Assembly: GCA_937860165.1 (NCBI GenBank)
Contig: CALMBE010000445.1
Coordinates: forward strand, 1 to 11,223
Length of the DNA stretch: 11,223 nucleotides
Direction: 5' to 3'
Source: an uncultured Planctomycetaceae bacterium
Lineage (GTDB): Bacteria; Planctomycetota; Planctomycetia; Pirellulales; Lacipirellulaceae
Part shown: positions 6,781-11,223 of the stretch, one piece after another
How the letters are laid out: each line of letters begins with the position of its first letter
Position numbering within the stretch: position 1 is the first letter of the stretch
The notes under the pieces: generated by a model
Told to the model about the DNA's origin: nothing
The model's input: only the letters and a program-made list of their open reading frames with translations
The model's database searches: none
Position numbers and translations under genes: made by a program

Positions 6781-6831
6781 GTCATCACTTTTTGGCTGCT
6801 GTCTTAACTTAAATCACCTCGAAAATGTAAT

Positions 6832-6901
6832 GGGGCTGGGGAGTGGGGAGAATATGCGTCATTCCCGCCCAGGCGGGAATCCAGTCCCCTACCCCCAGCC
6901 C
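6832..6901. repeat. Hairpin repeat with gtcattcccgcc...ggcgggaatccag core
   Basis: The core at 6858-6884 is the widespread intergenic repeat whose complement translates as VIPAKAGIQ. It has a 9-bp stem, attcccgcc/ggcgggaat (6861-6869 with 6872-6880). An outer imperfect inverted repeat encloses it: ggggctggggagtgggga (6832-6849) with tcccctacccccagccc (6885-6901). A second core copy in the opposite orientation is at 9985-10011. Confidence 0.85.
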
Positions 6902-6962
6902 TTTCGTCGTGCCCGTTGTGCCGTCGTGGTTCAATTAACCAGATATCGGTACGAGGTCCGCC

Positions 6963-7126
6963 AGGTTCCCCGCAGGGCCAATGACTTTTTCACAATGGCG
7001 GGTGCCATGGCCACGGCGGTACTCCGCTGTGGCCATGTTTTCTCGACTATTCACATGCCCACGCCGGGGTACCAGCGTGAGCATGGCACCCCAAAGTGAA
7101 AAAGTGATCGGCCCTGAGGTTCCCCG
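6963..7126. mobile_element. MITE-like non-autonomous element (144 bp) with 10-bp target site duplication
   Basis: The direct repeat aggttccccg occurs at 6963-6972 and 7117-7126. Between them, 6973-7116 begins cagggcc and ends ggccctg (perfect 7-bp terminal inverted repeat). The imperfect inversion continues for about 36 bases (actttttcac with gtgaaaaagt; ggtgccatg with catggcacc). Inside are two further hairpins: tggccacggcgg/ccgctgtggcca (7009-7036, one mismatch) and catgcccacgc/gcgtgagcatg (7054-7085, one mismatch). No transposase is encoded. Terminal inverted repeats plus a flanking duplication are the hallmarks of a MITE mobilised in trans. The parent family is not identifiable here. Confidence 0.72.
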
Positions 7127-7225
7127 CCTTCGCCTTTCCGATCCCTATCCAGCCTGTCATAATCCAGGACCACCGTTTCCCTCTGCCTGGCTGCACCTGC
7201 CAAGTTCCCTATATTTAGGTTCACC

Positions 7226-8122
7226 ATGATTGTTGATTTGCCGTTTGGTCAGGAATTTATCTGGGGTGATCTGGGGATCGTTGGCCTGCTAATTTTGCTC
7301 GAAGGGGTGTTGTCGATCGACAATGCCCTCGTGTTGGGTCTCTTAGCCAAGCGGCTCCCCAAACACATGCAACCTCGGGCGCTCACTTATGGATTGGTGG
7401 GAGCCTTTGTGTTCCGAATTTTGGCAATCAGCGTCGCCAGTTTCTTGCTGAAATGGCGTGTCGTAAAACTCCTGGGGGGGGGCTATCTCGCGTACGTGGC
7501 GATCAAGCATCTCTGGTTTGAACAGGAAACGCACACGACCCATGCCCACGTCGATGCCGAAGGCGAACCTATACTGGTCGACGAAACTACGGGCCTGCCG
7601 CTTACTTCCGAACAAGAAATTGTCGAAATCGAACATCGTGGTCCGATCCCAGGTGTGACCCAAATGACCGACGGCTTAGCAACCGACGGCAAAGCAAAGT
7701 TCTGGCCGACCGTGTTCGTCATCGAAATGACCGACATCGCGTTTGCCGTCGATTCGATCTTGGCCGCAATCGCACTCGTCGGCCCCCCCCCCTCCGGGCA
7801 TCCCACCGATGCCGTTCACCCCAAACTATGGGTCATCATCACGGGCGGAATTCTCGGCGTGATCCTGATGCGATTCGCGGCGGTCATCTTCATCCGGCTC
7901 TTGGAACGTTTTCCTCGCTTTGAATCCACCGCCTATTGGCTCGTCTTTTTAATCGGCCTGAAGCTCTTGATCGACTGGGGTTTTAACACCGATGCCAATC
8001 CCCATCGCGTCGACTTCCATAATTTCCACGAAGCCCCTTTTTGGATCTTCTGGATCGCGCTAGGCCTGACCTTTTGCTCGGGGTTCTTGCCCGAGAAGCG
8101 GCATCGGAACGATGCCGGCTAA
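7226..8122 (+). CDS. TerC family integral membrane protein
   Basis: TerC/Alx proteins are multi-pass inner membrane proteins linked to tellurite resistance and, in studied members, to Mn2+ export and metal loading during protein export. The 298-residue sequence has the family layout: GDLGIVGLLILLEGVLSIDNALVLGLLAKRLP (conserved acidic residues E26, D32); a TM pair at about 52-75 and 84-97; a hydrophilic loop (about 98-158) with a His-rich start (THTTHAHVD), a plausible metal-binding segment; then FVIEMTDIAFAVDSILAAIALV (E167, D170, D176) and further helices at about 202-226, 236-252 and 271-287. The last seven residues (RHRNDAG) and the stop come from the REP unit at 8099-8149, so the native C-terminus has been replaced. 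The gene carries a run of nine Gs (7474-7482) and one of ten Cs (7783-7792). Substrate unknown. Confidence 0.93.
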   Translation: MIVDLPFGQEFIWGDLGIVGLLILLEGVLSIDNALVLGLLAKRLPKHMQPRALTYGLVGAFVFRILAISVASFLLKWRVVKLLGGGYLAYVAIKHLWFEQETHTTHAHVDAEGEPILVDETTGLPLTSEQEIVEIEHRGPIPGVTQMTDGLATDGKAKFWPTVFVIEMTDIAFAVDSILAAIALVGPPPSGHPTDAVHPKLWVIITGGILGVILMRFAAVIFIRLLERFPRFESTAYWLVFLIGLKLLIDWGFNTDANPHRVDFHNFHEAPFWIFWIALGLTFCSGFLPEKRHRNDAG

Positions 8123-8149
8123 CCGTTCGCCGGCAGTGTCCCACTGCCG
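8099..8149. repeat. REP unit, copy A (three consecutive hairpins)
   Basis: Three GC-rich hairpins stand in a row: cggcatcg-gaa-cgatgccg (8099-8117); gccggct...gccggc (8114-8134, one mismatch in the stem); and cggcagtg-tcc-cactgccg (8131-8149). It matches copy B at 8795-8845 in 50 of 51 positions (8127 c versus 8823 a by my alignment). It encodes the end of terC, including the TAA stop. Confidence 0.9.
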
Positions 8150-8157
8150 ATCTTTTT
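8131..8157 (+). terminator. Probable Rho-independent terminator of terC, formed by REP copy A
   Basis: The third hairpin of REP copy A has an 8-bp stem of G/C-rich sequence with a 3-base loop, followed one base later by tcttttt (8151-8157). This is the classical stem plus U-run arrangement and lies just past the terC stop. Copy B lacks the T-run. Confidence 0.6.
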
Positions 8158-8206
8158 CGGGAAATAGTACTTGCAATGGCACGTGTTCCCATGTACACTA
8201 TACCTC

Positions 8207-8818
8207 ATGCTCGCATTCCATGGCATCATCACCGCCTACGGTTTCTGGCTTCCCAATGACCCTCGTGGTTCATGGTCGGGATTCGTGGCTGCGTGGAAAC
8301 TCTACCGCGCTGGTGGCAAGGCAACGAAAGTTTCAACTCGACAGAGTGTCGCACACGCAACGCACGATCGAAGGCAGCGACAGGCGGTCAAAGAATTGTT
8401 ATCGCGCCAACCGGTATGTTTTACCGGAATCCAAGCGAGAGAAGTCGCCCACGGATTCGCGCGAGCAATACAGAAAAGCAACCATGTCCTCTGGGCCTGC
8501 GCCGTCTTACCCGAACATGTCCATGTCGTGGTCGCTGCCAGTCGACTCAACCCTAACAAGATCCTTGGTCACCTGAAACGCGAAGCTGCATTGGCACTAA
8601 AGGTTGCAGGATTGCATCCCTTTCAAAAGGAATTTGAGTCCACTGGCAAACTACCGACATGCTGGGCAGAGGGAGGCTGGAAAGTATTTCTCGATACTTC
8701 GGAACACGTTCAGCGCGCGATTGAATACGTCGAGAACAACCCCTTGAAAGAAGGAAAGCGAGTTCAGCGCTGGTCGTTTGTCACGCCGTTCACTCGGCAT
8801 CGGAACGATGCCGGCTAA
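8207..8818 (+). CDS. REP-associated tyrosine transposase (RAYT, IS200-like Y1 family)
   Basis: RAYTs are single-copy, domesticated relatives of IS200/IS605 transposases that nick and move REP hairpins through a single tyrosine and an HUH metal site. The 203-residue protein begins MLAFHGIITAYGFWLPNDPRG, a start I recognise from planctomycete transposases. It has the HUH pair H104-V-H106 in LPEHVHVVV and the catalytic Y174 in AIEYVENNP. The ATG at 8207 is chosen because the family sequence begins there; the TTG at 8171 would add 12 unrelated residues. The gene lies between two nearly identical 51-bp REP units in direct orientation (8099-8149, 8795-8845), and its own last codons (RHRNDAG, stop) are part of copy B. 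It looks intact, and therefore possibly active on these REPs. Confidence 0.9.
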   Translation: MLAFHGIITAYGFWLPNDPRGSWSGFVAAWKLYRAGGKATKVSTRQSVAHATHDRRQRQAVKELLSRQPVCFTGIQAREVAHGFARAIQKSNHVLWACAVLPEHVHVVVAASRLNPNKILGHLKREAALALKVAGLHPFQKEFESTGKLPTCWAEGGWKVFLDTSEHVQRAIEYVENNPLKEGKRVQRWSFVTPFTRHRNDAG

Positions 8819-8845
8819 CCGTTAGCCGGCAGTGTCCCACTGCCG
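8795..8845. repeat. REP unit, copy B
   Basis: This has the same three-hairpin structure as copy A. The middle stem here is perfect (gccggctaac with gttagccggc, 8810-8830), so copy B may be the less decayed copy. It lies between the convergent transposase and methyltransferase genes, overlapping the end of the transposase and stopping three bases before the methyltransferase stop. It could therefore act as a boundary for both transcripts. Confidence 0.9.
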
Positions 8846-8848
8846 CGA

Positions 8849-9802
8849 TTAGTCGGGCAACAATCGTTTTTGCGTTTTATTCTCCGCCATTCGCTTCGTC
8901 CGCGAAACCAGTGTGGTTCCATTCTTGGTACTCGGCGCGCTGGCCACCGGGTCGGCGGGGCCATCGAGTGCATCCCCACACCTAATTGTGTTCAGTCGCG
9001 CGGTCGCGGACTTCGCATACTCCTCGGAAAGTTCGCAACCGAGAAACTCGCGGCCCAGTTTCTTCGCCACCGCGAGCGTGGTGCCGCTTCCCGAAAACGG
9101 ATCGAGTACCACATCGCCCTCGATGCTGCTCGCGCGGATGATGCGGGCGAGTAGTTGTTCGGGCATCTGACAACCGTGAAATCCTTGCCGCTCTTTGAAA
9201 GTACCGGCTACCCGCGAAAAGAACCAGGTATCCTGATCGGACGTGAAACCGTACGCATCACTCTGAAAATCTTGCGGACGCAAAATCCAAGTGTCGTCGG
9301 GAAGTCGCCCCGCCGGATTCGCGCGCTTATCGCCGTAGACGAGTGCCCGGGCAGAAGGGACACGAATCGTCGGATCGTCAGCGTTGAAAGTGAAACTCTT
9401 TTCATCTTTCACAAAATGAAACAGATGCGCGTGCGAGCGACTGAATTTGTTTTTGCAATTCACGCCAAACGTGTAATACCAAATCACCCAACTGCGGGTA
9501 TGAAAACCGATCTCGCGCTGCGCGGCGACCTTGAGCTCGGCGGCATATTCGTCGCCGATCGCCAACCAAAAAGTCCCCTGCGGTTTGAGAATGCGGTGGA
9601 CCTCGCCGATCCACTGGCGACACCAATCCAGATATTTTTGATCGTCCTGGCGGTCGTCGTATTCGTCGTAAGCATAGCCGATATTGAAGGGGGGGTCCGC
9701 GAAGACCAAATCCGCCGAGCCCGACTCGATCTTCACCATCAAGTCGAGGCAATCTCCCTGATGAATTTTTCCCAGTTTGAGTGAGCTAGAATCCTGTTTC
9801 AT
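8849..9802 (-). CDS. Site-specific DNA methyltransferase, beta class (N6-adenine likely), orphan
   Basis: It transfers a methyl group from SAM to an exocyclic amino group of a DNA base. In the 317-residue protein, motif IV DPPF (36-39, in [13 protein letters not shown]) precedes motif [10 protein letters not shown] (234-242), which is the beta order of the N6_N4_Mtase family. DPPF rather than SPPY suggests adenine-N6. Other family features are [31 protein letters not shown] (about 57-86) and [16 protein letters not shown] (211-226). The target recognition part is presumably the middle (about 100-205). After about residue 272 there is a low-complexity basic tail of ~45 residues. No restriction endonuclease lies alongside, so it looks solitary. 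AGAGGTGAT gives a strong ribosome binding site about 7 bases before the ATG at 9802. Target sequence cannot be predicted. Confidence 0.92.
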   Translation of the reverse strand: MKQDSSSLKLGKIHQGDCLDLMVKIESGSADLVFADPPFNIGYAYDEYDDRQDDQKYLDWCRQWIGEVHRILKPQGTFWLAIGDEYAAELKVAAQREIGFHTRSWVIWYYTFGVNCKNKFSRSHAHLFHFVKDEKSFTFNADDPTIRVPSARALVYGDKRANPAGRLPDDTWILRPQDFQSDAYGFTSDQDTWFFSRVAGTFKERQGFHGCQMPEQLLARIIRASSIEGDVVLDPFSGSGTTLAVAKKLGREFLGCELSEEYAKSATARLNTIRCGDALDGPADPVASAPSTKNGTTLVSRTKRMAENKTQKRLLPD

Positions 9803-9947
9803 ATTACATCACCTCTCGAGTCCATTCCAAATCAACTACGGAAAAACAAGTATCCACCACGCACCCTTCGGATGCTATAGTGGGCGCATGTACATATTAG
9901 GGTATCCGATGGTGAGGTGTTGTGCAATACTGGATGGTAAGTCAGGA

Positions 9948-9971
9948 AGTCGTTAGTCGTTAGTCGTTAGT
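9948..9971. repeat. Short tandem repeat, cgttagt x 3.4
   Basis: Three perfect copies of cgttagt (9951-9971) are preceded by a partial agt. The unit is seven bases, so the array length could vary by slippage. It is too short to be a CRISPR or a coding repeat. Confidence 0.9.
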
Positions 9972-9984
9972 GAATACCGGACAA

Positions 9985-10011
9985 CTGGATTCCCGCCTTC
10001 GCGGGAATGAC
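9985..10011. repeat. Hairpin repeat ctggattcccgc...gcgggaatgac, second copy
   Basis: The stem attcccgc/gcgggaat (9989-9996 with 10001-10008) encloses a cttc loop. The flanking ctgg and gac match the 6858-6884 copy read on the other strand. It lies 30 bases before the isomerase start codon, so it would form in the 5' leader of that mRNA. Confidence 0.88.
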
Positions 10012-10041
10012 GAAAAACCTTTTCCCCAGCCACCAGCCACT

Positions 10042-10878
10042 ATGAAATTCGCCGTCTGCAACGAAATGTTTGGTGATGAGCCATTTGCCGAGGCTTGGAC
10101 GGCCGCGCGCGCGATGGGTTACACGGGTTTGGAGATTGCTCCCTTTACCCTTTGGAAAGATTCCGAACCTTTCGATGCGCGGGCGGTTCCTAGTTTTATG
10201 CGGAAGCATGTCGTGCAAGTTGCGGCGGATGCGGGGTTGGAAATCATCGGCTTGCATTGGTTGCTGGCAAAGACCGAGGGAGTTTATCTTACCAGTCCAG
10301 ACTCGACGGTGCGGCAGCGAACTGCGGAATATCTTTGCGCGCTTGCCGAGCTCTGTGCCGAGTTGGGCGGAAAGGTTATGGTGCTAGGTTCACCCCAACA
10401 GCGCAACTTATTGCCTGGAGTTGAATATAGCGCAGCTGAAAAGTACGCAGCCGAAGTCTTACAGTCAGCGATGCCTGTCTGTAAATCGCTGGGCGTGACG
10501 ATCGCTTTAGAACCTCTGGGTCCCGGGGAGGGGGATTTTTTGCTCACTGCCGAGCGCGGCATCGCGCTGGCACAGTTGGTTAATTCACCCTACTGCCAGT
10601 TGCACCTCGATGTGAAGGCAATGTCGAGTGAATCAGAGCCGATCGCCGAGATTATTCGCGCAAGTCGCGAGTGGGTCGTTCACTTCCACGCGAACGATCC
10701 CAACCTGCTGGGGCCGGGAATGGGCACCGTGGAATTTGCCCCGATCATCGCCGCGCTCCGCGAAATCGAATACCAGGGCTGGGTCAGTCTCGAAGTGTTC
10801 AAATACGAACCGAGTCCCCGCGAGATCGCCCGCGCGAGTATCGAGTATCTGCGCACTATCGAAGCGGCGCTGACATAG
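10042..10878 (+). CDS. Sugar phosphate isomerase/epimerase family protein (AP_endonuc_2 TIM barrel)
   Basis: Members of this xylose-isomerase-like TIM-barrel family are metal-dependent isomerases or epimerases of sugars, inosose or hydroxypyruvate. The substrate cannot be read from sequence. The 278-residue protein has likely metal ligands in the expected order: E157 (IALEPLG), D190 with H188 (QLHLDVKAM), H214/H216 (VVHFHANDPNLLGPG) and E251 (VSLEVF). The G-x-G-TVEFAPIIAAL segment (226-239) also fits the family. The barrel begins at once with MKFAVCNEMFGDEPFAEAW. The ATG at 10042 is preferred; the in-frame GTG at 9970 would translate the hairpin repeat into a 24-residue leader (..QLDSRLRGNDEKP..). 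There is no Shine-Dalgarno sequence. Its stop is three bases from the stop of the convergent ferredoxin gene. Confidence 0.88.
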   Translation: MKFAVCNEMFGDEPFAEAWTAARAMGYTGLEIAPFTLWKDSEPFDARAVPSFMRKHVVQVAADAGLEIIGLHWLLAKTEGVYLTSPDSTVRQRTAEYLCALAELCAELGGKVMVLGSPQQRNLLPGVEYSAAEKYAAEVLQSAMPVCKSLGVTIALEPLGPGEGDFLLTAERGIALAQLVNSPYCQLHLDVKAMSSESEPIAEIIRASREWVVHFHANDPNLLGPGMGTVEFAPIIAALREIEYQGWVSLEVFKYEPSPREIARASIEYLRTIEAALT

Positions 10879-10881
10879 CGA

Positions 10882-11223
10882 TCAATTCGCTGCGCGGAGT
10901 TCGGCTAGCATCTGCGCGGTGCCGACCAGGCGGTCCCAGTTTTCGTAGATGTACTGCGGAGGTCCGCCGACTTGGGCCATCACTTGGGCAGCCATTTCGG
11001 TCGGGACCATTTCAATCGCGTCCCAGGGGCAAACTTTTAATTCGTAGGGATTCGATTTCTTGCCGGGTATGTGGACACACACCTCGCAACCCACACAGCG
11101 CTCGAGATCGATCTCGCACCACTGCTGATTGCCTTTGAGCATGCCGCCATCGATTGTTTTCATCACGATGCAATCAACCGGGCAGACCTCCAAACAGGAT
11201 TCACAGCCCGTGCAATTGTCGGC
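10882..11223 (-). CDS. 4Fe-4S dicluster ferredoxin-like protein, 5' end beyond the window
   Basis: An electron-transfer protein with two iron-sulfur motifs. The reading frame stays open to the window edge, so the N-terminus is missing; the TTG at 11193 is an internal Leu codon. In the 113 residues seen, the first motif is C4-TG-C7-ES-C10-LEV-C14-P, a regular CxxCxxCxxxCP. The second is C43-VG-C46-EV-C49, with its final Cys-Pro (C65) 15 residues later instead of three, the intervening stretch being VHIPGKKSNPYELKV. Extra cysteines are C18 and C36. A C-terminal tail of about 45 residues (PTEMAAQVMAQVGGPPQYIYENWDRL...) has no cysteines. I recall similar proteins in planctomycetes but cannot name the redox partner. 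It is convergent with the isomerase, with three bases between stops. Confidence 0.85.
   Translation of the reverse strand, partial: ADNCTGCESCLEVCPVDCIVMKTIDGGMLKGNQQWCEIDLERCVGCEVCVHIPGKKSNPYELKVCPWDAIEMVPTEMAAQVMAQVGGPPQYIYENWDRLVGTAQMLAELRAAN

Larger units (their letters stand above)
6791..7225. other. vapB-terC intergenic region with two inserted repeat elements
   Basis: This non-coding stretch contains a hairpin repeat at 6832-6901 and a MITE-like element at 6973-7116, each described separately. The remaining ~100 bases before terC (7128-7225) hold a TATATT hexamer at 7210-7215 without a good -35 and only a weak ribosome binding site (aggt, 7217-7220). I see no coding sequence and no recognisable riboswitch. 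Confidence 0.6.
9803..10041. other. Divergent methyltransferase/isomerase intergenic region
   Basis: This 239-bp gap contains the methyltransferase ribosome binding site at its left edge, a 7-base tandem repeat at 9948-9971 and a hairpin repeat at 9985-10011. A tatagt hexamer at 9875-9880 could be a -10 for the + strand, but no matching -35 is seen. The 30 bases before the isomerase ATG (ccccagccaccagccact) lack a Shine-Dalgarno sequence. Confidence 0.55.

Noticed and set aside
7128..7225. A yybP-ykoY manganese riboswitch upstream of terC, as found before some terC homologues
   Set aside because: I could not see its conserved loops or paired regions, and a MITE-like element lies close upstream.
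8112..8576. Second + strand ORF overlapping the transposase start
   Set aside because: It is a different frame of the transposase gene, without recognisable motifs.
9948..9971. Possible CRISPR-like array
   Set aside because: Seven-base units with no spacers and only three copies; it is a simple tandem repeat.
9970..10041. Upstream GTG start for the isomerase
   Set aside because: The extra 24 residues come from the hairpin repeat, while family sequence starts at MKFAVCNEMF (10042).
11191..11193. TTG as the start of the ferredoxin gene
   Set aside because: The frame is open to the window edge and the upstream residues contain the first CxxCxxC motif, so the true start is outside.

Overview
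The window looks like a fragment of a planctomycete-type genome (Pirellulales-like by overall impression). The reasons are the LemA/M48 pair, a divergent efp-epmB pair, an RlmN with a planctomycete-style N-terminus, a REP-type transposase beginning MLAFHGIITAYGFWLPND, and many short dispersed repeats in nearly every intergenic gap. The lineage call is inference from protein style and repeat content; no rRNA or other marker is present. The first ~640 bases do not fit. They are clearly more GC-rich (the first 60 bases are 75% GC by hand count) and encode part of a trypsin-like protease. That gene runs tail-to-tail into an M48 peptidase that is itself cut short at the same point, so a chimeric join (assembly or real) is the best explanation.

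Layout: 1-640 (+) protease fragment; ~642-1994 (-) M48/HtpX-like membrane metallopeptidase lacking its C-terminus; 2155-2760 (-) lemA, its usual partner; 3022-3603 (-) efp; 3693-4727 (+) epmB, divergent from efp; 5002-6066 (+) rlmN-family 23S rRNA methyltransferase; 6036-6464 and 6477-6746 (-) a VapC/VapB toxin-antitoxin pair, with the toxin's end overlapping the end of rlmN; 7226-8122 (+) TerC membrane protein; 8207-8818 (+) REP-associated tyrosine transposase between two nearly identical 51-bp REP units; 8849-9802 (-) orphan beta-class DNA methyltransferase; 10042-10878 (+) TIM-barrel sugar phosphate isomerase/epimerase; 10882-11223 (-) a 4Fe-4S ferredoxin-like protein that runs off the window.

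Functional themes: translation quality (EF-P with Lys34, the lysine 2,3-aminomutase EpmB that makes its beta-lysine modification, and an rRNA/tRNA adenine methyltransferase), membrane protein handling (LemA, M48), and small mobile or selfish elements (RAYT+REP, a 144-bp MITE-like element with a 10-bp target duplication, VapBC, several hairpin repeat families). The vapB upstream region has a consensus-like promoter with a perfect palindrome exactly in its spacer. It predicts transcription starting at the A of the vapB ATG, i.e. a leaderless, autoregulated toxin-antitoxin mRNA. The REP units flanking the transposase supply the last seven codons and the stop of both terC and the transposase gene, so two unrelated proteins end in the same peptide, RHRNDAG.
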